Assembly: GCA_000181795.3 (NCBI GenBank)
Contig: CM012954.1
Coordinates: forward strand, 8,648,920-8,712,919
Length of the DNA stretch: 64,000 nucleotides
Direction: 5' to 3'
From: Trichinella spiralis
Taxonomy: Eukaryota; Nematoda; Enoplea; Trichinellida; Trichinellidae
How positions within the stretch are numbered: position 1 is the stretch's first letter; the number at the start of each line of letters is the position of its first letter. Shown here piece by piece: positions 1 to 11,200 of the stretch. Under the pieces are notes generated by a model, which was not told the origin of the DNA, searched no databases, and was given only the letters and a program-made list of their open reading frames with translations. A program made the translations under genes and the position numbers.

Positions 1-2471
1 AAAGGAATCGTTTACGAAATAAATATACAAAGCTTTGAAAAAATAACNAAGCAGAAAAGTAGAATACTTGTTAGTAATTCTGCAAACCGACTTCAACAGC
101 TACTTAACGCTTTAATAAACTCAAAGAACGTTCAACGATGCTACCAATTGCCACGTAAATTAAACAAACAAACGCACCCTTACTGATGATAAGTCAGCGT
201 GATAGCGATAGTTATTTGCATAATGCAGCGTTAGAAATCGGTTTTTAGTGCGTCAGAACTTTTGGCTGAAGATGAAGTCTAACCTAAGTCATAATATGTG
301 CAGAAGAAATGCACTGCTAAATTCTACCAATAAGGAAAGGACTATTTGAAAATTCAAAAATGACCTTGACATTTCCAATTCAGTCAAAATATAAACTATC
401 TGGCAGAAAACACCATAATAAAAACATTGATATAGTCAAAACCCACCTACGTATGTCTAAAAATTTTCTTATGTCAGAAAAGCAAGTAGCTTAAATGAAG
501 CTAATTTTAAGTTAAAAATTTGCTGGCAAAAGCCATTGAGAATTCTTCATAGAGAATATATTGAAAAAGTATGCTCAATATCGATTCTCAATTGTATTGT
601 TAAGTGATTAAGACTTAAAAGTGATGAAACTGCCACTTACTGCTAAATTCGTCATCTTCTCATCGTTAATGTTCATTATCTTTGGATGTTGATTGCAAAA
701 TTATTTTTCAGAAATTATTCCAAAAAATAATAATGAATAAAAAGGAAATTTAGTGTTTGGCATTTTGATATTGGTCATCAGTTAATTTTCCAATCGAAAC
801 GCACTACTCTCATACACGGACGGCCTCAAACTAAAATCATTTCCAATATGTCAACAAAGCGAACGACCTCGCATGCAAATTTTTATTTCATTCGCTTCTG
901 CTGATAAATAAGACCAGTATTAGCCACGCTGACTTGTGTAATTATGCTTTGACGCTACAAATAAGACTAGCTTATGATTAAAAAAATGCTTCTGCTTTCC
1001 ACAAGCCAGAAATATGTTGCTGGTTGTTCAGCAATTTCAGAAAATCCTTATTTGCATGATATAGTGACTGCGCGCGCAATGTTAGAAACTGCTTTCAGTG
1101 CGATGGAAATTCTTTGTGGAATTGAATTGTGACTTGTTCGCAGCGTAATATGCTCAATCAAAACGCATAGATTAATGTTAAAACTTACATTTACTTACTC
1201 ACTTACATTTTATCTATTAGAGAGTTTATTATTAATTATTAAGCAGAAAAGCCATTGCTGAATAAATTATACTTAAATTATAAATGGATCACATCTATTC
1301 TCAAAGAACCTTTGATCAAACAAAAGAAAAAACTCACCAAAGTGGAATTATTCTAGTCGTTGATATGAGCATGTTCATTTTATAATGTCCCAAATGTGAA
1401 ATATCTTCAAAAAATAGTAAGCAATAGTGGATGATAGCACTTTTTATGATTATCTAGCTTACCAATAAAAAAGATCTCAGTGTTCAGTTGCTGCGCACAA
1501 ATCGCCAACCGTCATTGCAACTAAAGCCACCTAAGCGAGAAAAAATTTGCATAAAATTTACAAGTACTACGAATACTTTTCATTACGTTACGCGACTGTA
1601 ATTTCACACCTGAAAATCTACAGTCATACCAAATGGAATAAATAATACATGCGATAGAATTTTACAATTTTCTGTCATTTTTATAATTTCAATTACTATT
1701 CGTTGCATATATATATATATATATATACATTAAAAGTTAAAGTCAGAAAATACTGTTTCATCAGTGTTTGGCGTCGTCACGCTAACATGCAATTTTTATG
1801 CACGGCTTTGGTGTTTGTTTGGAAGTTCACTACAAGCCTCAACTTTTGATCAGTTTAATTCAGATTATTAAAACATTTAAAAAAATTGTTCATCGTAAGA
1901 TCGCAGCAGCCAATAAATATTTAAATATTACTTTAAAAAAGAATATTAAAAAACATGTGAAAAACAAGCGAACAGCGAACATACGGTGGGTAATATTAGT
2001 AGAATTGACATCTATAGCTAGGAATTTGCTTCAATTAGATTTATGAATGAATTACATGTTCATTTGACGACGCGTTGAGTGGGTATTTTATACATGCAAT
2101 GAGACGTTGATAATGGCCACATGAATATGATTAGTTGTAAGCAAATTTGAATACTTATTATTGGATTGTTCAAATCTATTGGCAGTGATAATAAGTGAAA
2201 AATTTAGTAAAGAGAACGAACGCTTAAAATACTTCCAAAAAGAACGTAACCAATACACAACATACAATCGTTGACTGTCGAGTAATTTTCTACCTGCCGT
2301 AATGTCGTTCAATTTTTTTAATTTAGCATAGTTTAAAATTGTAAAATTTAGTCCGATTGTTCAAATAGAGTTGTTTAAAGTGATTTTAATTTTAAAACAA
2401 CGGCCAATTGTTGAGCTGTAGTTTTAGTCGTTATTTCGAACGGCTGCTTTAGCGAGTCGAACGGTCTGAAA
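1..2471. other. Non-coding region upstream of pyruvate kinase
   Basis: No convincing gene is seen. The only open frames are short, AT-rich and lysine/isoleucine-rich, such as an 82-codon frame at 1798-2046 with no recognisable family. One ambiguous base is present at 48. An AT dinucleotide run sits at 1707-1727. The last few hundred bases before 2472 must hold the promoter and 5' UTR of the pyruvate kinase gene, but I could not identify a clear core promoter. Confidence 0.6.
1707..1727. repeat. AT dinucleotide microsatellite
   Basis: About ten uninterrupted AT units. It lies in non-coding DNA about 745 bp upstream of the pyruvate kinase start codon. Confidence 0.9.
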
Positions 2472-4100
2472 ATGTCCGAAAAGCAAAGTCAGAAGAGCAG
2501 AAAACTCGCCAAAGTTGCTGCAATTCCAGCAAAAACCACCTTGGAGCATCTCTGTCGACTGGACACTGACCATTCTGTGGAAAAGCTTGTCAGCAAAACG
2601 GGTCTAATTTGTACCATTGGGCCGGCAAGCTGTTCAGTGGAGACGTTGACGAAAATGATCCAGGCCGGTATGACCATTGCGAGGCTGAATTTCAGCCACG
2701 GCAGTCACGACTACCACGCCCAAACGGTGGCCAACATCCGCAAAGCTGTGGACAGTTTGGCCGCCAGTGGGAATGGGAAAGTGGTCGCCATCGCATTGGA
2801 TACCAAAGGGCCCGAAATAAGGACCGGATATTTGGCTGTGGGTTCGAATGAAGAAGTTGTCGTTGAAGCAAACAGCGCTGTGAGGGTGACGGTCGATAGT
2901 GGGATGAAATTTCGTTGCACCGAATCGCTAATTTACGTCGACTATGAGAACATGCCCAAAGTGGTGAGCAAAGGTTCGAAAATTTACATCGACGACGGTC
3001 TCATTTCTCTGCTTGTGAACGAAGTCGCCGACAACCATTTGGACTGCGTTGTGGAACACGGGGGCAAGTTGGGCAGCTGCAAGGGCGTCAATTTGCCAGA
3101 CTGTGAAGTAGATTTGCCGGCAGTTTCGGAAAAAGATGCGCAAGATTTGCAGTTCGCCGTGAAACACCAGTGCGATATGGTTTTCGCATCGTTTGTCCGC
3201 AGTGCTGAAGCGGTACGCCAGATAAGGCAGACGTTGGGCGTGGAAGGGAGGGGGATTAAAATTGTGGCCAAAATCGAAAATCGCCAAGGAATCGCCAACG
3301 TGGACTCGATCATCGAAGAAGCGGACGGTGTGATGATTGCACGCGGAGATCTTGGAATTGAAATTCCCGCTGAGCAGGTATTCGTGGCGCAGAAGGCGAT
3401 AATAGCGAAATGTCGACTAGCCGGCAAGCCGGCAATATGCGCCACCCAGATGTTGGAGTCGATGGTCGACAAAGCCAGGCCGACCCGCGCTGAAATTACC
3501 GACGTTGCCAACGCGGTACTGGACGGTGCAGACTGTGTAATGCTGTCCGGCGAGACGGCCAAAGGTCGACATCCGGTCCAAGCGGTCCGTACGATGCATC
3601 AGATATGTTGCCAAGCGGAATCGGTATTTTTCCAAAAACATTTTTTCGACGAACTCCAAGCCATGCTGCCCAGACCAATGAACGCCATGGATACCATTGC
3701 CTTTGCAGTGACCACAGCCGCTGCCAATTGCAACGCATCGGCGATAATTCTGCTCACAAACACCGGCGCCTCTGCCGTAGCACTGTCCAAATGCAGACCT
3801 TCGTCGATGATAATTTCTGTTGTAAAAAAAGAACAAACTGCGAGATATTTACGATTGTACAGTGGCATATTACCGTGCGTTTACGATTCGAAGAACAGCT
3901 CGTCGTCGTCGCCCAATGCCGTCGTCGACTGGGTGACCAGTGTCGACCAGCGCATCAATTATGCAATCTTGTTTGGCAAAAAAGAACGCATCATTCACGA
4001 CGGTGACAATGTGATCGTGGTGAACGGTTGGAGAGAAGGACCCGGCCATACAAATACGATTCGCATCTTTGCCGTCGAACCTCTAATTCCAAGACCATGA
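2472..4100 (+). CDS. Pyruvate kinase
   Basis: Glycolytic enzyme that transfers phosphate from phosphoenolpyruvate to ADP in the cytosol. The 542-residue frame is close to the usual animal length of about 530 and is a single exon, which is unusual among its multi-exon neighbours. Visible family landmarks are the LDTKGPEIRTG loop that contacts nucleotide and metal, the catalytic-lysine segment VAKIENRQGI near residue 266, the MIARGDLGIEIP signature about 30 residues later, and the C-terminal effector domain with GWREGPGHTNTIRI. In the usual FBP phosphate loop position the sequence reads TNTGAS. The N-terminal extension (about 40 residues, Lys- and Ser-rich) is variable in the family. The ATG at 2472 gives the full conserved N-terminus. 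The gene converges with the WDR36 homologue, with 183 bp between stop codons. Confidence 0.97.
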   Translation: MSEKQSQKSRKLAKVAAIPAKTTLEHLCRLDTDHSVEKLVSKTGLICTIGPASCSVETLTKMIQAGMTIARLNFSHGSHDYHAQTVANIRKAVDSLAASGNGKVVAIALDTKGPEIRTGYLAVGSNEEVVVEANSAVRVTVDSGMKFRCTESLIYVDYENMPKVVSKGSKIYIDDGLISLLVNEVADNHLDCVVEHGGKLGSCKGVNLPDCEVDLPAVSEKDAQDLQFAVKHQCDMVFASFVRSAEAVRQIRQTLGVEGRGIKIVAKIENRQGIANVDSIIEEADGVMIARGDLGIEIPAEQVFVAQKAIIAKCRLAGKPAICATQMLESMVDKARPTRAEITDVANAVLDGADCVMLSGETAKGRHPVQAVRTMHQICCQAESVFFQKHFFDELQAMLPRPMNAMDTIAFAVTTAAANCNASAIILLTNTGASAVALSKCRPSSMIISVVKKEQTARYLRLYSGILPCVYDSKNSSSSSPNAVVDWVTSVDQRINYAILFGKKERIIHDGDNVIVVNGWREGPGHTNTIRIFAVEPLIPRP

Positions 4101-4249
4101 GTATCGAACAGATGGATCATTTTTAATTTCCACCAGCAATCACCGTATATTTTCAGAAAAACTGTTATTAAATTTAAATTTTCATTTTCTGTCGCAAATA
4201 TAACTCTTTGACAGAATTAATTCACAATTTATGCAAATGTAACTTCAAC

Positions 4250-4272
4250 AAGTAAATAAATAAATAAATAAA
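4250..4272 (+). terminator. Tandem AATAAA poly(A) signals of pyruvate kinase
   Basis: A run of overlapping AATAAA hexamers lies about 155-170 nt after the pyruvate kinase stop codon and ends just before the stop of the convergent gene at 4284. It is the obvious polyadenylation signal for the plus-strand transcript. Cleavage downstream would overlap the last exon of the opposing gene. Confidence 0.6.
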
Positions 4273-4283
4273 ACAAATTTCAC

Positions 4284-7200
4284 TCAGATCAGAGACGCTT
4301 TGACGAAGTCGAGCATGCATACAACTTCAGAGAACAAATTATCCAACCGTGTCCAACGGATTTGTTGCGCGTCTAATAGTTCTCGCAACAAACTTTTCAA
4401 CTGCTCGTCTCCTTTGGTCCACAAATACTGGTGGTGCAGTTGAAGAAACAAACTGAGCTGTGCGTTGATCAGTTCAAAGCAGCGTCCAGTTTTCAACACC
4501 GCGATCGCCATTCGCATAAACGCTCGCAACAGTCGTTCAGAACCGGCACCACTTTCTGGTCCCAAATTGACCAATTCGGTATATACCGACGACACATTGC
4601 ACGACTGCAAATGGTGAAAAGCCGTAAAGTATGCGGCATCATCATTAGCAGCGAGCAACAAGTCGGCAAAAGTGGACGTTTCACGGTTCGACGCTGACAT
4701 GGCAATGGGCGATTTCAACAATCGTGACCGTTGTACTTGTTCTTCTTCTTCTTCTTCAACATCAAAGCTTGGCACCAGTCCCGGAATGGATTTCAAAAAA
4801 AACGGCGCCTTGCCCGCCTTGAGCAACTGCTGCTTTGGTTTGTTCCGTTGTCGAATCATATCCAAATCGGACAAGTTCGCCCAACGACTTTCCGAAAGAC
4901 CCGAAAATGCGCACAACGAATCCTTCGCACTACACCGTCCACTGTAACCTGCATAATGTTGATTCTGCAAATCTTCACTATCCTCAGTGGGGCTATTTTC
5001 TTTATCCTGATGCTGTTCACCACCCTGCTCTGTCAATTCTTGCTGCGTCGACTGTTCTTCAACAACTTCCGTCCCCTCTTCATCAATACAAGCAGCTGCT
5101 CCTGAAAACAAAAGAAAACAACACATGCATCCGCAGACGCAGGCGCGACACCGTCCAACAAACCTGGAAGTTGAAAAACAGTCGCGGGCTCATAGTCCGC
5201 CGGCAACGGTCTCAGCGCAATGCCGGGACGGTAATAGGTTTTATTCAACCATAAGTAAATGCCACGCTGTTCGCAATGAGCAGTGGCCATGTACTGGCCG
5301 TTCGGACTGATTGAAAAGGACCGGCATGCATCATCAAAAGTCAGCACGTCGACCAGACATGCAGACGCCAAATCCCAAACTTTGATAGTGCAATCTAAAC
5401 TGCTACTAATCAACCACTGGCCGCCGGGACCAAAACCCAAATCGGTAATTCGATTCCCATGGCACTTGTCGAACCGGCGCACCGTACGACGGTTGTAAAT
5501 GTCGTACAAGTGCAAAGATAAATTGTCCAGCGCGATGCCAATCAAATTATTGTCGCTGTTCAGCACCAGTTGACAAATGCCGCTGTCTAACGTCTCATCG
5601 TGCAAGCATTGCCTTGTACGAAAATTCCACATTTTCAGATGGCCACCACTGCATCCAGTAACGATAATCTGATTGCAGATAAATAGAATTGTAAAATTCC
5701 CACAAACACAAGTATAGAAGTAAAAGTATTGGGAAAAACCTGATTAAACGCATCTACACAAATTCCTTGCAATGGGAACGAATGGGCAGCTTTGCCCGAC
5801 GAATCCACCAACGACCCACGCGCGGCTCCCGACTGGATATTGTAAATGTTGACGTCACCAGTGCTGTAGCCGACCAGAGCCGTGTTACCACATGGGGATA
5901 TGACGCAGCAGGTCGCACTTGCCAGAGGCATCTTCTTGAGACGTTTGTCCTGAAGTTTGTGTGAGCCAAGTCGACTTCGGCGAGTTGACCATGTGGTAAC
6001 GGTGGAAAATTTTTCGTGGCAACAGACCACGTCGTCCCATTCGAATTCTCTGGCCGCGTGGGATGAGAAGTGGACAATGGGCGGCAAGCGAAGCTTGTTG
6101 AAATCTGAACCTCGCCGGTTGGCTACACGACGACGCACCAAGCCCGCAAAGCCGAGATTCACGTTCCGCTGCTCAGTGACGGTGTTGAACATTTTCAGCG
6201 TACCGTCAGCAGAAGCGGACAACAACTCCGAACCGTCGGAACCGTGAAAACGGATGTAATTGGGCGGCTTGGAATGCCCCTCGCGCACGTTCACCTGCCT
6301 CGGGGTGACAAACGCCCCACCATCGAATATCCACGTCTGTTGGAAAGGACAACAAATGTACACATGGAATAAAATTTCGACGAAGTTTTCTTCACATTAT
6401 TTATATATGCAGAATAAAACGAGAACAACAGCTACTACCTTTATGGCGTTGTCATTGCCAACAGTGATCATGCTCGGCTCGTCTGGTATTGCTATGAGTG
6501 TGTTAATGGGACCTCGGTGGGCGAATTTTCGGACCGCAGCCAGTCGTGCCGCATCCAAATTCCAAACGATCAGCGAACCCGTGACACTGGCACTGACCAA
6601 AGCCTGCTGACCGTCGAGTCGAAACGCCAACGCCGACACCGGACCATCGTTGTGTTGAAACGTCAACAACGTTTGGTCAGTTTTCATGTTGTGCACCAAT
6701 ATCCGACCGTTGGCCAATCCGATAGCGACAACATGGATCACCGGCGACTGCTGCATAATTACAACCGCCGAATGCCAGCCCGGAAATTCGTACACCACTC
6801 GGCTGGTTTTGACGTTGAACAATCGCAGCGTGCCCTGCTCAGAGCCGAAGACCAATTTGTTCAAATACGTGGCGGGATGGCAGACGGCCGACACGCGGAA
6901 CGTCTTTTCATCAAACGGAACAGTGGAAAACACCTCACCACTGTCAACTTCTGAAACTACGATCTGAAAAAAAAAGATAATTAGAATTTAACTTTAATCA
7001 TTGTTCATTGTTACGTGATTTTGTTCGTCGACGGAAATTAAATGCGAACCAAGCGCTAAAAGGTGACGAACGGCTGCTTTGTGATGATGCATCTCACGTT
7101 CGATGTGACGACCGAAGCGCAGAATGAAAACACGACCGCACATAGTGCCGGCATAGACCCGTTCGCATGGATCGCCAACGGCCAGACTGCATACTTCGGA

Positions 7201-7395
7201 CGGCAAAGACTGCGAAATGGCCATCAAAGACATGCTGGAACAGCGGTACGTGTGGACAGCACGACCGACCGACGTGTACAACAATACAGTCTTCGATTGG
7301 GGAAGGAAACGTACCACGGCTGGCACGTCGCTGTTGCATACCACACCCAACGCCCGGTAGCTCGCAAAAAGTAGACTTTCTTCTCCAGTCATCAT
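4284..7395 (-). CDS. WDR36: WDR36 / UTP21 small-subunit processome protein
   Basis: Nucleolar WD-repeat subunit of the U3 snoRNP/UTP-B complex needed for 18S rRNA processing. Five exons fit: 7015-7395, 6439-6963, 5740-6336, 5164-5668 and 4284-5101, giving 941 residues in frame, close to human WDR36. Matches run the length of the protein: an LLFASYRALG start, TYLNKLVFGSEQGTLRLFNV, ASADGTLKMFN, LRLPPIVHFSS, CGNTALVGYSTGDVNIYN, GGQWLISSSLDCTIKVWD and LRPLPADYEP. These belong to the tandem beta-propellers. The last exon is the Utp21 domain (SRWANLSDLDMI, KAPFFLKSIPGLVPSFD) and ends in the helical LDFVKASLI. Start choice: ATG at 7395 or 7392. A TTTTTTTAG acceptor-like string lies some 30 nt upstream, so the 5' end may be trans-spliced or have another exon. 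Confidence 0.95.
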
Positions 7396-8278
7396 CGCAC
7401 AACAAATGACAAATCCAAATGCTAAAAAAACAACAACCATACGAATCATACTATACAATCGATCGATCGATCTATAACCTAATCAATCACACAATTCACA
7501 TGAATAAATCTTTCATATGAGCTCAAAAATAGTTTACATCAAATCAGACAACATCAACAACAAAATATCCCCACACCGACAAAGTCGGCTATTCTTTCAA
7601 TAAAAAATAAAACCGCTTCATTTCTATCTTTTAATCTGATCTTTCTCTTTTCATTTGCATATATCTCAATAAATAAATGATCAATAAAATAAAACAGAAG
7701 AAAAAAAAACAAAAACAAAGCAATAAAAAATTTTCAGTTTGACGAACGCGAATTAATGGAAACGCGTAAACTTGTTCGCATATTGCACAAACATATGCAA
7801 ACCAACAAAAGCAAATCGGCAAGGCGAAAAGGCAAAAATGGGTTAACAACAATTGAAGCCAATTCAGGCACACGAGGGTACCGTAGAATCGCTGAGCATA
7901 AGATAAGTGTTTGCAGGTATAAAAGGAAAAAAAGATATACTATCCATTATCAGGCAAGTAAGAGAGCAAAATTTGTCATCATCATTGTGCAAAATATAAG
8001 AAAAAAAGAAAAATAAAATTAAATGTAAGTAATCAATATTTGGGCAAAAATGGTCGATAATTAAAAAGAAAGAAGCAAAATATGCAAAGTATATATATAG
8101 TCTGTCAGTTGGCCAGGTGCAACAGCAAATAAGTATATACATAATGTATGAGCACCAAATAAAAACAAAGAAAACAGCAGAAGAAAAAAGCCCAGCAATA
8201 TGCACATATACACTTTGTATATATATGCAAAAGAGCCGCTTGAAAAAAGCAGAGAAGAGTATAAATGCTACAACAAGC
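7396..8278. other. Spacer between WDR36 5' end and sidekick 3' end
   Basis: Both flanking genes are on the minus strand, so this holds the sidekick 3' UTR and the WDR36 promoter/5' UTR. It is A-rich on the plus strand. The open frames here (80-149 codons) are low-complexity, Phe/Ile/Cys-rich or Lys-rich and resemble no family. A GATCGATCGATC stretch lies at about 7459-7471. Confidence 0.6.
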
Positions 8279-11200
8279 TTAAACAAATGAAGAAAAACCG
8301 GTAGGTGGAACACGATTTAACGAAGCGTTTCGGTCCAACGATAACAACTGCTCTTCTCTTATCACGTAAGCGTCATCTTCTTCGCCAGAAGCAGATAATG
8401 GCCGATGCACAGCGGCATTTTTGGCTCGACGCCAAGTTTCCCGATAACAAGAATCTGTAGTCTGATAATGCTGCGCAATGCTGTCGACGTCAGGGTCCAT
8501 GTTCGGCTAATATTGTAATATAACAAGTTTAAATGCACAACAAATCAACACATCACCGTCTCTTGCAAAATATTCAATCAATATTGATTGTTATATCAAA
8601 AATAAATAAATAAAACAAGCAACATCATACCTCGTCTACCAGTAAAGCAGCTGAAGTATACGTTGGCTTAGCAGAGGTGTGCGATTCATCCAAATTGTTC
8701 ACACTGGCATACCAGTTGTAATAGGCACTTTTCTCTTCGGCAGTTTCACGTTTTTTCAATCCAAGCATATCCGAACCTTTGGTAAATGTTATTTCATCAT
8801 TGGCCAAGGTCGGGTACCGAGTATAGCGGCTGTTGTTGTTGTGGCTGCCGCTGCCAAATGGCACTTTTCTCACTTTGCTGCCATTGCGCTTGGAAGCTCG
8901 CAACTGATACGTCACAATGCCGCCATCGGAAAGTTGCAGCGAAGTATCAGAGCCTGATCGCCCATCTATAATTATGGCAAATAAAATACAATAATAAAAA
9001 GAAAGAAATTCATATTTAAATTTAAACTTCTATTGAAAAAGTAAAACTTACGATCGCACTTCTTGCCGTTGCCAGTGACCCAAAGCACTGCCACAACTAT
9101 TACAACAATGACAAGCAAAACAAGCGCCAAAATGACCAAAAACCACCACTCCAAATAAAACGGTCTATCGCTGAAACCTTCCGGCACTGTGAAAGGATCA
9201 GAAGGAGCACTTGGATAGCTGACACCGTATTTGTTCCGCGATACAACACGAAACGTGTACGTCGAACCTGGCTTCAGCTGTCTGTAGGATACTGTATACG
9301 TGTTTACAGAACTATCGATAATTGCCAAGGTTTGCCAACGTTTGGTAAGCAGAGATTCGGTAGCCAGCAATTCCGCACGCCGTCGGCGAATCGGCATGGC
9401 TCCATTTTGCCCTCTGTATTGTACGATGAATGAATCGACAGGAGCTGATTGTAAATTTTCTTCGCCACTCTGCCATTCGATTAACAAACTGCTGTCCGAT
9501 GGAATAATTATCGGTGTCGTCGGTGGTTCCGGTGAGCCTGTCGTTTAAAATGGACCTTTCTTATGGACACTACTACTACTTGTAATTATCACTTTTTACA
9601 CATACCAGGTTGTGGACCAATCGTTACAGTACCGTTCACTTTTGGACCATATCCAACAACTGTCTCAGCTTCAACCGAAAAAGAGACCGTTACATTTTCT
9701 TCCAAATTCGTTACCACCAAATATTGACGGCCGATGACTTTTTCCTGTCGTTGTGACATGAATTCTATAGAAAAACAGCGTTAAAAAAGTAATGTAATGT
9801 GTAATGTAAATTCTTTATTCACCTTTATCCAGTTTGTAAGTTTTATAAGTAACTCGATAGCCAATAATAACACCATTTGGTTCTGAGGGTGGGGTCCAGC
9901 TGATGTTCACTGAATCGAGCAGTACGTCGTGAAAGCGAAGCGACTGTACTGGTCCGGGACGGTCGGGCAAAGTGCGCAAGGTGACCTGCATCTTTGGACC
10001 TTCGCCCGCACGATTAAACGGCACCACGTCAATTTTATAACTGCTAAACTTGCTCAAACCAGAAAGAACTTTGAACGAAGCTTCAGGCTCCACTACATCC
10101 TGTTCACTAGCTGTACCATTTTCAGTGGTTTCCCTGCTATAGTAAACCTAAACAGCAAAAAAGCACAAGTTATAATTATGCAATTGCAACGTGAAGTGAA
10201 ATATCGAACTTCCAAGTGAAGTATTTTAAAAATAATTTTTCAATAACGCAAAATTCGAAATATCGCTTTTTCAAAGAATACCTTAAATCCGTTAATTGGT
10301 GACGCATCCGCGGGCCATGGATCCCACGATACGTTTGCTTCGGTAGAACTGATCGGTTCAGCTCTCAGTCCGGTAACCGCCGTCTCAGGTATGGAATAAG
10401 CGACATAAACAAAATGTGGTTTCGATGCAACGCTGCTACCGATTTGATTGAACGTTTGCAATTGGACGACGTAATGTCGAAAGCGTTTCAAATTGGAAAG
10501 CAAAAAATCCCATTCACGTTTGTAAGCATCGTGCATGGGAAACTCTTTCACCCGGAAAGTGTTGTTTTCACCGTATGATTTGTAAAGTATTCGATAGCCG
10601 ACGACGTCCGCATTCCAAGTAGAACGTTCCGGTGCTTTCCAACGAACTTGCACGCTGGAAGCGTTGAAAGCGAATACTTCAATCTCGCGAGGTGGTTCCG
10701 TTGGAGGCGCTTCCAAAGTTCGCATCCAATCCGAAACCACCGACCAAGGACTCTTGCCATGATCATTCACCGATCTCACCCGAAAGCGATAAGCTGCATT
10801 TGGCTTCAATCTACATATAATAAATTATATATTTTGTTTAGATGCTGAAGCAAGTGAGAATACTGAAGCAACTTACTTGTCTACAGTAGCCCGCTCAGCG
10901 GCTACTTTTTCATCCCATTCCATCCATGAATCGCCGTTTTCGTGTTGAATTTCTAGTTCATAAAAACGAACTGGCATACGAGCGTTGTTAGCAGTATTTT
11001 GCCATTCAATAGAAATCGCATCCGAACGTTGCACTTTTGATAATGCCAACTCCGGCCTAGTGGGTGACTGCGGTAATGCTAAAATTAGCAAATAAGAGAA
11101 ACGTTTTTAAAACCAAAAAAAATAACTAATATTCACATCGATCTTGTGATGTGTACACCGTCGCCAACGCCCGTTGTCCCAAACCCATGCTATTCACTGC

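Noticed and set aside
1798-2046. 82-codon plus-strand frame upstream of pyruvate kinase
   Set aside because: AT-rich, Lys/Ile-rich composition typical of random open frames here; no domain and no splice context.
2489-4006. Multiple open frames antisense or shifted across pyruvate kinase
   Set aside because: They follow the codon pattern of a GC-richer conserved exon and have no family resemblance. The sense frame explains the region completely.
7631-8313. Minus-strand frames rich in Phe, Cys and Ile between WDR36 and sidekick
   Set aside because: Low-complexity translation of A-rich sequence within the likely sidekick 3' UTR; no recognisable domain.
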